A stretch of DNA of 64,000 nt from Paracentrotus lividus (taxonomy: Eukaryota > Echinodermata > Echinoidea > Camarodonta > Echinidae), in contig CALNVZ010002100.1 of NCBI GenBank assembly GCA_940671915.1, positions 7,353,919 to 7,417,918 of the forward strand, in the 5' to 3' direction. Both the position numbers and the translations under genes were made by a program. The notes beneath the pieces were generated by a model. That model searched no databases, was not told the DNA's origin, and saw nothing but the letters and a program-made list of their open reading frames with translations. How positions within the stretch are numbered: position 1 is the first letter of the stretch; every line of letters starts with the position of its first letter. This document shows positions 1-13,700 of this stretch, one piece after another.

Positions 1-828
1 AGAGTTATCGCGAGTGTCTCATTTTGGCAACTCGCGATAACTCGCCACAACTCGCTACTACAACTCGGCTAAGTGTGAACCTTGCTTTAGACGGATGATC
101 TTCATTCTTGGTACATGTGTGCATACTGAGGTGACAATGATCTGATTAGATTTTGGGGTCACGAGGTCAAAGGTCATAGGTCACAGAGGTCAATAAATAG
201 GTGAAAATAGCTCGTTCTCACAATAACTCAGGAATTGTTTCACTTATCATCTTTACACTGGGTACATTAACAGAAATGAAAATGATCTGATCAGATTTTG
301 GGGTCACAAGGGCAAAGGTCAAAGGTCACAGAGGTCAATAAATAGGTGAAAATAGCTTGTTCTCATGAGAACTCAAGAACCGTTTGACGGATCATCCTCA
401 TTCCTGGTTCATGTGTGCATACTGAGGTGACAATGATCTGATTAGATTTTGGGGTCACAAGGTCAAAGGTCAAAGGCCACAGAGGTCAATAAATAGGTGA
501 AAGTAGCTAATTCTCACAATAACTGAAGAACCATACTAATCATTTTATTATTTAGGACGTGTGCATACTGGGGTGGCAATGATCAAAGAAGATTTTGGGT
601 TCACAAGGTCAAAGGTCAGAGGTCAAATAGGTTTTAAAAAGCTTGTTCTTATGATAACTCAACAGCCATTTGACAGATCATCTTCATATACTTGGTACAT
701 GTGTGCATACTAGGGTGACAATTATCTGATTAGATTTTATGGTTACAAGGTCAAAGGTCAAGGTCAAAGGTGTCTGTGTATATTAAAATGAAAGTGAATA
801 GATGAATGTGTCATATATTTCTGATCTG
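1..828. repeat. Tandem repeat, period about 147 bp, five to six units
   Basis: A recurring block centred on GATCTGATTAGATTTTGGGG followed by GGTCACAAGGTCAAAGGTCA and CAGAGGTCAATAAATAGG appears at about 122, 270, 418, 563 and 710, a spacing of 145-148 bp. Units differ by scattered substitutions and small indels, so the array is old. The AGGTCAAAGGTCA core recurs in every unit. The array runs off the left edge of the window. Confidence 0.85.
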
Positions 829-880
829 GCAATGGCGGAGGCATATATTTCGACCGTGCGCGGTCGAGGATTCATCTAGT
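829..880 (+). repeat. Conserved end segment of the 147-bp repeat family
   Basis: The stretch from GGCAATGGCGGAGGCATA to TCGAGGATTCATCTAG closes the tandem array. It recurs with few changes at 23885-23933, where no tandem array precedes it. It therefore looks like the defined 3' terminus of a mobile repeat whose internal part can expand in tandem. Confidence 0.6.
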
Positions 881-2160
881 TTTTAATTGGCGACGATTGC
901 CGCTTCGTTGATAAACAATTGGGTCTCTATTGGTTATCCTTATAATGCAAGTTGCATGCAGATCTCAATAATACCGGTACGACTTAGCCCCCCTCCCCCC
1001 CCCCCCCCCCCCCGCCCCCCACCGACGTTGACCCGACCGTTGATAATCAATTCAGTTTCTCTATTCGGTTTATTAAAGGGGAATTACCCCTCATAGAAAT
1101 TTAGCTTCAGTGAATGGAGACAAACCCCAAACATATTGGGAAAGTTTCATAAAAAATCAGGCAATGATAAGCGAGATATGAATTTTTAGATTTTGAGATC
1201 ACTTTATGATATATGGAGATCCTCCAATTGGCAACGCGACCATGAATGTGTGATGTAATGCAGGGAGATTTTCCCACTATCTATTGTACACATTGGTACT
1301 AAAATCCTCTTTTTTTTCTTTATTCTAAAGGGAGAGTAAAGAATCTTTTATGGGATGACTGTAAATATATGAAAGTCAAATTATATCAATGAATGAAAAG
1401 CTGTTCTATCATTAGAATGAAAATAAAGAGACATTTTGAATAGTTTTGGCGACACCATATGGGGAGTTCTCCCTTGTGACCATCACAAATAGTGACCGCG
1501 TTGCATGGGAGATTTCCTATGTCATTAGAGATCTCAAATTTAAATACTCATAACGTTCTTATGATTATCCGATTTTCACCAAATCTTCCATCATCAGTGC
1601 TTATTTGATTTTTCTGCATCCACAGTAAAGCCAACTATCAGTCTACAAAGGGACAATTCTCCTTTAAGAGATTTTAATGAGAGTAACCTGTCCGGCCCGC
1701 CGGCGTTATTTTTTTTTTTTAGGTGGCACAAATCGAGTGGGCTTCTCTTTTCAACCCTATTATACTCGGAATGAACTTCACAATATAAGCAAGCTTAAAT
1801 AAAATTGGTTAAAAAAAATATATATAAAAAATAAATAAATGAACCAGCCTTCATCGAATCATTGACGTTATGGAAGTTATATACGTCGAATAATACATTA
1901 TATGTACGGTTATAAATACAGGTAATTTGTATGAACAAATTGCGCCTCATAAATCCGTATCCACGTGTGATGACCGCGACGAACGTCGAGTATTGCTCAG
2001 TCTTGCTCATCACACTCCAAAATATACTCCAGAATATCGAATACTGAAGCCAGGTAGATCTATATAGTTTACAAAAGGTCTTGTCATTGGAAATCTAAAG
2101 TGAGGGGGAATTGCTTCGCAATAATTTAAAGAATGTAGCTAGAACTAGTATAACTATACA
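881..2160. other. Non-genic stretch with low-complexity C tract
   Basis: No supported gene. It contains a C-rich tract at about 988-1020 and an AT-rich remainder. The short open frames here are low-complexity (a proline run) or lack any recognisable family. Confidence 0.5.
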
Positions 2161-2895
2161 CAGCCCCGTTGCGAAGGCGACGGGCTGTACTTCCACCACC
2201 CTATTTACAGCGTAACTTTCAGTGATGATGAGCGCAAAGTAAATTATACTGGTCAATTTAATCAATCATGTTAAAATGTTGTTGTAGGTTTCTATGATGT
2301 TCACGCGTAACAACGACTAAAAATGAAAGTATATAAGAGCTTCTTGACTTACCAAATTGAAATTTTCCGTTGGCCTTGTCTCTTCTCATAGTGTGGTGCC
2401 ATCGCTGCCATTTTCTATGACGTCATTTTACTGTGCGAAGACGTATGGCGAAGACAACGCACGCACGGAGAATATACGTTGAATGGACTCAATTTTCCTG
2501 TATTTTTTCTACATTTTTAGTTGATTACTTCATGTGAAACATTCGCAGATGTCACTAATTCGAGGAAAAACTTCAAAGATTGATTCAATGTGAGTATGAA
2601 TTCAAATAAGGATTTTTTGCAGCCACGAAATTTGTGGTCATGCTATAATATTTTCAAAACTTCGCCAAATATGTCAACTGGTTCGTCAGTTCCCGTCGCT
2701 TCGCGACGGGGGCTGGTCGGTTTAGAACTAGTAGGGCTAGATATCTTCGAATTTGTCTCCTCTAAGACTAAGTCTAACACAGCCCCGTCGCCGAACGACG
2801 GGGGAGCACTGGTCGGTTTATCTCCTCTCTTCTCCCTCTTCTCACTGCACTAAGTTAGATCTAACTAAGCTAAACCGACCAGCGACGGGGTGTAT
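2161..2895. repeat. Repeats with GC-rich hairpins
   Basis: The short palindrome CCCGTCGCTTCGCGACGGG occurs near 2694, and related GC hairpins lie at 2163-2190 and 2779-2803. CTGGTCGGTTTA occurs near 2711 and 2811, and its reverse complement TAAACCGACCAG near 2871. This arrangement suggests small foldback transposons or fragments. Boundaries are uncertain. Confidence 0.4.
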
Positions 2896-3481
2896 AAGCC
2901 ATATCGGGACTAGCCTATATTGTCAAGATTCAATAAGCAATTTGATAAGAAAACTTTCAGTAGCAAACTTAATTTTTCACATTTGAAATAACATTTTAAT
3001 ATTTTCCACTGTCTTGGACTTAACAAGTTAGAGTCTAACTGTTAAGTCTTAACTTTTCTTCAATAACTGAATGTTTTGATGTTCCTTTCACTATCCCCGA
3101 TTTTTTAAATTTGATTTCCTTTCTCTCTTGACTCTTGTTTGACTTCAACTTAAGTTCTTGGGTGAGAAACAATATTTTTAAAGTCCAATTTCTGACAATT
3201 TCCCCACAACACAAGTTTTCTTGTGCCTTTGTTAATACTTGTGGGTAGACCGAAATATTCAGTCGCTATTTTGGGATTGCATCAATTGGTTAAACACTGA
3301 ATGCTCCTGCTTAATACAAAATAATTTATAAAATATTTAAAAATATCCCGAGAACGGTGGAAAATTTCTGCCTAACTTGTGGGGAGCCGAAAGGGGAAAA
3401 AAAACTGGGGAATTTTCCTTTGCATTGCAGAACAAACTAAGTCAATATCAATGGAAATATAAATGGGATATTTTGCTTAGT

Positions 3482-4213
3482 TTACCCTAAAAAGACTGGG
3501 AGGGGGGGGGGGCATCATTTTTTGATCGCGCCGCTTGCTGACTTTATACTTTCAAGTCTCGCGCATCTTTTGAAACCATTTTCGCGAAAATCGGTCATAC
3601 CGTTACGACGCTGCGCGATTTAAAAAAATATCCGTCAGACCGAAAACGGCTCAAAAACTAGATTTTGTGTACGAAAGTCGATGCAAATGGAGTTTTCGCA
3701 CTATTCATATATATTAATAAAGATATGATTATTTTCACTTTCATTGGTTGAAATCAATTTATTGTAGCATTATTATGCTTCAAAATGGTTCTTCAACAAT
3801 TTTTGTGAAAAAACAAAGAAATAGACTACATAGGGTCTAAGTAATTCATAAAAAAATAAAATACATAAGAAATTAATTTTGATACAACAATTAATTCCTA
3901 GTACAATTGTAAGGAATGCTGTAAGGAATAATAATACACAAAATTAGTATTCTAGCTCTATTTTTTCAATAAGAGCAAAAAGTATGATTTCATGCATAAA
4001 TTAGCATAATTAATTCATAGGCCTTATACAATAAATTTATATTATTTTGGAAAAATTAACAGCGCAGGCTCGTTGTAGATTACATAGCACAGTACCATCG
4101 TGCAAATTTTCGGCACGGTCGCGCAATCTGCAGCCGAAATCTTGGGGGGGGGGGGGCCATCATGGCCCCCCAGTCTTGACAGCTACCAAAACACCCCAGT
4201 CTTATAGGGTTAA
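3482..4213 (+). mobile_element. piggyBac-like MITE, copy 1
   Basis: A 732-bp non-coding element. The left end is TTTACCCTAAAAAGACTGGG and the right end is CCCCAGTCTTATAGGGTTAA, which are inverted repeats of each other. The inner side of each end is a G/C homopolymer run. The left TTAA has decayed to TTTA and the right TTAA is intact. TTAA flanks and a CCCTA-type terminus are typical of the piggyBac superfamily; assignment to it is inference because no transposase is present. Internal landmarks (GATCGCGCC, TTTCGCGAAAATCGG, AGAGCAAAAAGTATGATTTC) are shared with copy 2. It ends about 450 bp upstream of the putative QNG1 start. Confidence 0.75.
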
Positions 4214-4659
4214 CCACACATAGAAGAGATCTTCCATAACACTGTACATAGCCCACACAACATTATCAGATTGAATCAGATCGAGAACGACAATACACCG
4301 TCCAGGTGGACTGTACTTCAATGAAGTTTTTTTTTGTGACCTTTTTTTCAGTAGGTATCAAAGGTTTAATTCATGTTTTTCTTTTTTGTAACACCAACCC
4401 TTTTGGTGTATGTGCAATGATGTATATAACCACAGTTAAATATTCAAGAAAAATGCTCTTGTTGTAGGCAGAAGTGATCAGGGTATATTTTAAGATGACA
4501 AGTCTGATTAAGACAGGATAATCATTTTCTTTTGAAATCTGAACAGAATGTAATTTTCCAATTTAAAAGTTAAATTTAATTTTTTTAATTTTTTAATTAA
4601 TATCATATGTATTTTTTTTTTGTTGCAAAATTGCAGACTGAACTTGATTTGCATGCAAG

Positions 4660-4741
4660 ATGCCTGCTCAGCCACTGCCACCAAGAGAATCAGGAAGATT
4701 CATCGGCAGAACACAGCAAGGATGTAACAGTAAATCACGAT
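4660..4741 (+). CDS. QNG1: QNG1 exon 1 (putative start, one apparent +1 base)
   Basis: ATG at 4660 opens a frame reading [15 protein letters not shown], matching the family N-terminus with its PRES motif. At 4705 an extra G breaks the frame; the next frame then reads [15 protein letters not shown], the expected continuation. The doubled G (ATCGGCAG rather than ATCGCAG) looks like a homopolymer-type error or mutation. I could not identify a convincing splice donor, so the 3' limit is approximate. Confidence 0.55.
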
Positions 4742-7700
4742 GCAGCTAAAAATAACTAGCACAAATGGTAACTTGTACATGTTAACTCTAATCTTCAAAA
4801 TGTCATCTTCTCTAAAAAAGACTTAAAGCTGTAGTAAATTTCTTATTTCCAGGACAAACAGAAATGATAAAAGTGCTTTTTACATTTGTATATAATTATA
4901 ATACATCAAATCCAATTCATTGTATTTTCAAGAATAATTTATAAAGATCACAATAACATGATTATACATTACGTAACCTCAAGCTATTGGCAGAACCGAT
5001 CATTTGTGTCTACATGCTTCTCCTCCCAGTCTTGTAGCTGATTTAGTAGTCAATCTCTAATTTGGATGGCTAGGGTCAGCCTCCGGCATACTAATACAAT
5101 GATAGCCCTGCGTAATAGCATATTCAGACTGATCCACATCTGCGAAGATATGATAAGACAGCTATAAAAAACAAACTATGTAAGTATGTCTATTTATATG
5201 TTAAGTAGTTAAGCACAAATAAATCAGTACATTTTGTAATAATTTACAAATAGCATTAACAACAAGTATGGGACGGTATGAATTTTTATACTTATGTCAA
5301 TGTTCATCACCGCCTCAAATATAATGTAGCATGTAATGTGTAAATCATGGAAGATGGACGCTGTATAAGCCCCAAATATGATTATACATCACGGGGTCGG
5401 GTTGTCATGAAGGAGCGCCCATTGTCGGACACTATTTTACTCCGAAAATTCTGGCCTCTTCAGCCAATCGTCATGTGCAAGCTATTTTCAGTATAGCTGC
5501 TACTGAACAGTGGTCAGTCAGAGAGAATAGTGAATATTTGTTACCATGAAAAGCTCCCCTGGTGATTTGGATGTTGGGGTCACATTTCTGATCCAATCTC
5601 AAGAACACGTATAACAACATGAATTTGATTATTTTTGGTTTAAATTGGCCCTTATATCATATCAATCTTTGTTTTAAGGTATCAGAGAGCTTGGAGAGGC
5701 AAAAATACAAGCATCAAATCGTGGAAAGAACATGATCTTCCACCCCCAAAAGGGACTGGATTTGACAGATTTGGAAAAACTGTTTTCGCGAGCATTTCTG
5801 GTAGGCTCGTTATTTTCATTGATATAAATGCTTAAGAGTATTCAGTTGTAACAATTGACACAAAAATTATTCTTGGTAACTGAAAATCATAACTACCAAA
5901 AAGCATATACGCAAAATGATCGAGTTGAACGCCAGAGTTAAACTAGGATTAAAGTTAGACAGCTTGCTGAGAATACGGCCATAAGTGGTCCTTTGAAGCC
6001 CGTCACTGTATATTTTGTCATTGAAAAAGAATTTTCCATCATAGTTGGGAGATTCCTTCATAAAGGAAATTCAACATGTAGCATATTCATTAAGTCTCAC
6101 ATTCAGAATAAACTGTATTTACGTTTTTTTTTTCCGCGAATTTCGCGAGTCGATCACGTGAAAATTTCCACTTCAATACAAGGCTATCTATAGGGTACAT
6201 GATGGTCATTACCAACAAATCAGCAAAATTTTGCTCTGGCGAATTTCTCCCCAACTAGTCCAATATCTGCGAAATATTGGTTTATACAGAAGCGCTACTA
6301 GTAATTAAAGCTCTGAGTGCATGTTTATAATTGTGGTTTTCCCCCTCATCTCACTGACCTTATTCATGTTAAGTGCTCCAATTACAATCTCAGATCTAAC
6401 AACTGTACGGTATCACACATCCCAAGATGTCGGACAAATGCTGGTAAGCAGGCATCATAGCCACAGCTCCATTGGATGATTATTATATGTTCCACTGTTA
6501 ATTGTATTGATTGTTTTACTTTGTCAATTTACTTTGTCAATTATCGTGATTTTGTTGTATGTTTATGTATTTAAAGCGCTTTGTATCTTTGTTAAAAGAA
6601 AAGGCGCTATATAAATGATTAGTATTATTGTTATTATTATTTTGTTCAGGATCTTCGTCATGGATAACTCTGAACTTCTCTTTCTGGAGTGAGACGAATG
6701 ATAAACGATTTTTTGTGCGATATAAAGATGAGAATCACAGTGGCTACTGGGCAATGTGTCTGCCCTCATGAGGGCATGTTGATGTAAGTCAAAAGCTTCT
6801 TATAGATAAAGTGTAGTTTGTCGTTATGAGATTAAAAGTGTCTCGGTGAATCGCGGTGATATAAGATTTCTTTTTACTATCATGAACAATATGATGGTTG
6901 AACTCAGTTATAAATTGTGAAAACTAGCATTTTTTAGAAGCACAAAAAAAAAAAAAAATGAAATCTCTACAATAATTGATTATTTTCATCTTCACACTTG
7001 CCCCAAAACGACACTTTAAATATTGAAAGCATAGTGTATTAATACTAAAATATCTTTTCATAATATGTTATAGAATGCGGTATCGAAATCCCTGCAATCT
7101 GATTGGTCAATTGCGATGTAAGAAATTTTACTGGAAGCATGAATTTCAGAGATATCGATTGCACTTTAAGCGATATCGATAATCGCGTTTTGTCTGCAGG
7201 AAGAAAATGGCTGCGCCCAGTGGCACTGGAACACTACGATGTTTCAGAATGTTTCAGCTGCAGCTCAGCTTTTATAAGAGCTAAAATAAGCAACGATGCC
7301 GAAATCAAGTACTCATTTCAAAAGTCTTTTGTTGATATACCAACATTGTATTTAAAAGAAATATCGGTAGTTCATAAGTTGTTTCGGAGCGAGTGTGATT
7401 TGCATCTGCTTGTGTGAGCGTGTGCGGAAGACCGATGCATACATCACACATTGAATGAGTTCATTGAAATTGCTGCAATGTCTATGTGTAGTACTCTACA
7501 CGACTTCACAACCATACCAGACTTTACACGTTAAATTGTTCAGCGTTCATTGTTAATATTCAGTTTTCATCATCTGTGTGTACATAAAGAAGTCACCACA
7601 TTTCTCAGAAAAGTAAGTTTTAATGTAAAGTGTGCAAAAATAATTTTTTTTCCAGCCATTGATAAGTAATTACCGGACACATGCCAGCCATGTTTCCGGT

Positions 7701-10700
7701 AAATTTGGCACATGTGTCCGGTAAATTTGCCATGTGTCCGGTAATACTTATCAATGGCTGGAAAAAATTGATTTTTCGCCAAAAAAAAACCAAACCATTC
7801 TATAAACAAATGATGCATAGGTTTGTTCGTGCTGTCAGTAGAATAGTGTGCATGCGGTAACTAATGGCAAACATAGTCTAAACCCACTCCGGCTGGCTCG
7901 TGGTTAAAACTGTTCATAGTTACCTGATGCACCACAATTCTACTGAACACACTCCTTCCTATGCATCATGTGTATATTGTTCCACGGTTATTCAGGAAGT
8001 CCACGACAAAGTGGGTTTCTGGTGTATCATTTTTTTTTACTGTCCCATGAACAGTCATGAGTGCAATTTACTGCATAACTTTTTCCACTCTTCTCCCAAC
8101 TGTCCGTAGCAATAAAATGGTGAATTTGAGCAAAAAAAAAATTACAAAGGCCAAAGATAGGAATAAATGATGAAGGGCCATGCGTTTTGAATAGGGCCGG
8201 TAAATAGGTGGATCTGTGACATCTGCGCGACTCTTTTGGGTACATTCCTTTAATTTTCTCAGCTGATATGCTATGATGTTGTATTTGGTGTCAAAATAAA
8301 GCTTATGATGAGAGCAATACAGTCATACCAAACAGTTTTTACAAATGTTGAATTTTTCTTAATTAGTAGTTTATTAGCAACATGTGCAGGGTGGAAGACG
8401 ATCAGGAGGTGGACGATCAGGAGGTGCAAATTTTATTGGAGAACATTGATGGACTGCAGTCACCATAGATCATACTATTGTGAATTTTTATAAATAATTC
8501 ATCATGATAACACTTAGTTTAGATTAACTTCAACTAAAATTAAGTGTAAAACTGTAATTAAGCTTAATTGTTAATTAGTTTTTACTAATTAAGCAAAAGA
8601 GCAACATACCTGGCTCCATAATCGCGTTCGAGCAAACAGTGTCTTTTTCTTAGCGATGTGTAATAACTACTTCAGTTAAGGTTACTTTTGAGACTTAAGA
8701 GATTGTTTGAATATAAAATATTAAGAAGGGAAAATATTCAGTTATCATAATTCTTTAGTAAAACAGTAAAACCAATTAACAAATAAACAATTAATTATTG
8801 TGATTTTAGAATATAGACAGTGGGTGATAATTATGGCAAATTTGAAGAGAGAAATTACAACCTGGCCGATATCCATCTGGGTATTGATTTATAAATTTGA
8901 AAATTAAATTTGATTGTATAATTGTTGCCAAAAAAGTTTTTTTACTGTTATTGTTTTTTTTTTATTACACATAACACCTGACATGATCATTTTGACCATG
9001 ATTAGATTCACAACACATACTACATGTAGTCTGGTGCCAGAGGCTGCATTTTTGGTGTTTTAAAATATCTTTTAAGAATCAATGTGTTATCAGTTTTCTT
9101 TCTATTTCCTGAATAATTGTGAATTAAACAAATAATTTTTGAGAATTCATTTTGGCAAATAATACATTCTCACATCTATATCTAGAAATACTCCATTGTG
9201 AAAATTATGAAAAAACGGCTTGCGCAAAATTATTTTAATAACCTTAGACCCTGGAATGTTATATATGTCTGAAAAGCTCTGAATGAGAGGAATTCAAACA
9301 TGCCTCTTTTAAAGTTGTGGGGTACACCAATACTACTTTTTTTCCTGTTTCAAAGTTTGGTATTTGTTGCCATAGTTTTTAGGTATATTTGGTTCCATAA
9401 CTTCTAATGCCCACACCCAACGTTATTTTTAAGCGCTTTTCTGAAATCCTCAGTTAATTTCCTTTCAGAAAATGTATACCTTTATGTATAATGGGTGTAG
9501 TATTTAAAGTTACAGAGATTCAAAAGACAAAATTTTCATGTTGCAAAATCATGTCACACAAAACTGGCCCAATTCAAAACGTATGGCCAAAGGTAAAAAT
9601 AATTGTTGAGGATAATGATAATCGCATCGCATCGGGCTGTTAGCGGACAGTTTGGCGTGTGTTTTCTAACCTGGAAGTGAAGTTCGAAAATACACATGTG
9701 CAAATGAGCGATTTATTTCATTGATAGTTGCAATTTCCAGGTTTTTAAAGCAAAGTTCTTGACTTTTGAGGGTAGATTTATTACACAAATCTACTGATGC
9801 CCAAACACAAAAATGCAAATGGAGTGAGACTGTTAGCATGTCAATTGTTTCTATTTTCATTTTGACCCAGACTTGTGTCGGGGAAAAAAATCCCCTAAAA
9901 TATGAAATCGTTTAAAATAATATTTTATATGCTGCATAATACCATCTTTTTTTTTTAGGTTCTCCGGAAGTATCATGAATCTTAGTGCTCAAATAAGGGA
10001 GATATAAGAAGGTGAATTTTTGACAATCTTTGCTCTTCTTTTCTCAAGGCTTCAGTCAGTGGCTGTTACGAATTTAAAAGCTTTTTACGACTTTATGAGC
10101 ATGTAATTGGGGTCCTATGCCGAGACTGGTATATTTTGCACATGTTTTATATTCACAAGTTATATTGTAAAAAGTCCCATTTTTGTCTGAGAATAATGTG
10201 TGCATGATCTTACACAGTATTTGTATACTCTTGTTCTTTCTTAATCCAACATGAAACAATACAGGAAGGCATTCCTATAACAACTCCATCATACTACTCC
10301 AAGGTCACTCTTGATGAACTACAACACATCTTCCGCTCAGAGACGGATACCGGTATCCATCTCCTGAATAAGAGGATAGAGAACCTCCATGAGGCGGGCA
10401 GAGTTTTGATGGAGGTAAGTGGGATGTGGTCTGTCTGGTCATCACTGTAAAGTTGTTATAGAAAAGTGCAGATACAACACGGATGGACTCAATAGCTATG
10501 TTCACACACGACCTTTGGGGTTTTAGTTCACAAGGATTGTATCCCTAAGAATTTAAATCCTGACGGCTTATTCCAGAGTCGGGTTCACACAGAGTGCTTA
10601 TCCTCGAGGATAAGTGAGAGGCTCGATGACTGGAAGTACGAGCTGTAGGTAGCGCGCGCTATTCATTCGTGAGCGACTGAACCGGAAGTTTAACCTTTAC

Positions 10701-13700
10701 AAGAGGTCACTCTTATCCTCGAGAACACGAAACTCCAAGTTAAAATCGTGTCCACACGATCGCAGTCCACCCACCGCTTGGAGTTTCGAGCCTTAACCCT
10801 AAGATCTGTCGAGAACATAAACCCTGATTTGTCCTCGAGAACATAAACACCGAGTGTGTCCACAAGGGCCTTAACTCCAAGTTAACTCCAAGTTATCCTC
10901 AAAGACTAAAAGGGCTGGTCGTGTGAACAATACTAATGTGGGGAAGAGCAGACCATGTAACGCCTATTTGTATGCCCCACCTTCATGTAATAGAACCGTG
11001 TAGCCATGCAGGATCCAAGGGTTTAACTAATGAGCAAAATCCTATGTCACTGGACCGGTGTAGTATAATTTAATGTAGGGACCCCAAAAGAACCCATTAA
11101 CAACGATACTCAGACCTGCCAACAAAAAAGCGTATTCCGTACTTTTTCTATCCTCTTTCGCTTCTTAAGGGGGTACTAAGATCTATAGATGTCTAGAATG
11201 CACATCACCATCATGCCATACTACATCGCACCTGTCTTCATAGAAAACATTTAATTGTCCAATGAATTGTCTATGTCCCTCATTTACCAGAACGAATGCC
11301 TTTGGTGCAGGGATGACACACTTGTCAAGATGTTTGGCATATTTACCTTGTTTTCTATTGAAAATAATTAAATAATAAAAGGTTTTCAGGTCGACAGGTG
11401 GATGGAGATTGACATTTTTATGATCTGAATAATTATTGACATTTAATGAGTTTGGTACCCCTTATCCAAATGAAAAAGACAAAAATACGCTTTTAGGTTG
11501 GCAGTACTGGATACTGGACACCTCCTGTTTTAATCCTATGGGAATGAAAGAATTCAGTCGGCAATGTGTTTAGAGAGGGATAATTCAATATTATTTCTTG
11601 ATAACTTTTGTTTATGGGCATTCCAAGGTAACGGGAGTGACATTCAGAAGCAACATTTCAGCATTCAAACAAATTTATCATCCATACTTTAATCTTTATT
11701 TACAAAGGAATGGTTCATGGCAATAGCTGATGGTACCCTCTTTTCAAAATGATAACATTTGTTATAGTGATCTGCATAATTAATGAGATATGAATATTCA
11801 TAATCATGGTTACGGAGTGACACAAAATGGACATGCATATTTGAGCAAAAAACATTTTGCTTAACTCTGTGAACTTTAAATGGCTATCACAATTTGAGTA
11901 ATTGATTGGATTCTATGTTATACTGGTATAAATATGCCACCTTGCATGAGGAAATTGGTTGAAATATTTGTTAATAATGACTTATTTAAAACTTGAACCA
12001 TGTCCGGTTACGGAGTGAACGGTACGGAGTGACCTCGAATCATCCAACAATGGCAATGTAAATGGAGCTATGTCTCCCTTGCTAAATAAAAAAAAAAGAC
12101 TCTTGATTGTTTCAATTTAAATTCTGTTTGCTCTATATGAAAGTAGGGTTGGGCAAAATGACTTTTTTCTGAAAAGTTATTTCAAACAGTTGTTTCTATA
12201 GTCAAATTTGATGTAGAATCCAAAAATGATAATGGTTTTTGTGTACGATGATGTCTGACGTCGCTAAAGTGCAGAAAACCAAAATAGTGTATTTTGCCCA
12301 TTCATCACACACTTTATAGGTATAACTGGTTTTATTTTGTTTCTTTATGGATTTTGATGGTTTAAAAGCTCAAATCTGACAATTTTATCATGACCAAATG
12401 TACCTAGTATGGTTATAGGTGTTAATTAGTGATTTTGATATGAGGTGATTTTTGCTCGATATTGACTGAAACTAACTACTAACTACACAAACAGTCAACT
12501 TAGGTAGGATTAATCATGTTGGATTAATCATGTTGGTTCCCAAGAACCCAAAAGCCATATAAAACGCAATAAAAGTGGTTTATATCGTATAAAAAGTGTG
12601 ATAATTGGGCATAATAGCTATTTTGCGCCATTTTGGTTTTTTGCACTTTAGCGACGTAAGACGTCTGTATGCAAAAATAATGTCATTTTCAGTTTCTACG
12701 TCGAATTTTACTATAGAAACAACTTGTTTGAAAAAAAAAGTTGAGATTCGCCCAACCCTAATGAAAGCTCCAGGTGGGGGATTCAAAACTTCTACACAGA
12801 ATTTTGAAACTCATTAAGTATGCTAATTTATGCGCATTTTTTAAAATTCACAAATAACAAATTTTCTTTATTTGTCGACCGATTTTGATTTTTTTTCCAT
12901 CTACTAGAGCTACATGAGGTTAACCAAACTTCTACGCAGAATTTTGAAATTTTGATTTGAAAATTGTCTACATTATATATGCTAATTTATGCAAAATTAT
13001 TAAAAAATAATAATAAATGCTTCTTCTACTTGATTTGTCGATCATTTTCAATTCCATTTGCTTGATATGATAGCACTAGGTGGGGGATACAAAAATTTAA
13101 CACAGAATTTTGAAACTCATTAAGTATGGTAATTTATGCACCATTTTCAAAATTCACAAATAATTAAAAAAAAAATCTTTAGCCAGATTCTTTTTTTTTT
13201 TTATAATCTGGTAAAGCTCCATGATGTTCACTAAACTTCTACGCAGAATTTTGAAATTTTGACTAGAAAATAATCTATGCTAATTTATGCTAAATTTTTT
13301 TTAATGCTTGTTCTCCTTCATTTGTTGATGAATTTCAACTCTGTCATGCTTTATATGATAGCACTAGGTTGGGTAATTTTCAAACCCATTGTCTACTATT
13401 ATTTATGTGTACAAGTCAGTGTCTTCTTTAAACTACTATTTAAATTCACTTAAATTGTATACATGTAACCAAATGATTGAGTTCACAACCTCATCCACTT
13501 TCTTCCAAAATAATCTGCTACAAAGTCCTCAAAGGAGCGCATATCAGACCTCACACAAATGCCTGAGTTGTGCAATTAATTGCTGACAAAGGGCTCATTT
13601 GCTTAATTATGATCTCATATCGTCAAAGCATGACACCCCGATGTCTTTCTTGGGCACTTCATTAAAAGAATTCTGAACTGAGAAATTTCTAGTGTAGAGT

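Noticed and set aside
887..1096. Open frame with a proline run
   Set aside because: The protein is a translation of a C homopolymer tract with no domain on either side.
7103..7417. 104-codon open frame in the QNG1 intron
   Set aside because: No recognisable domain, no splice context that joins it to QNG1, and surrounding sequence looks like repeat.
9190..9600. Possible extra QNG1 exon
   Set aside because: It matches a dispersed repeat at 18235-18490 and has no family block; exons 3 and 4 already join without missing residues.
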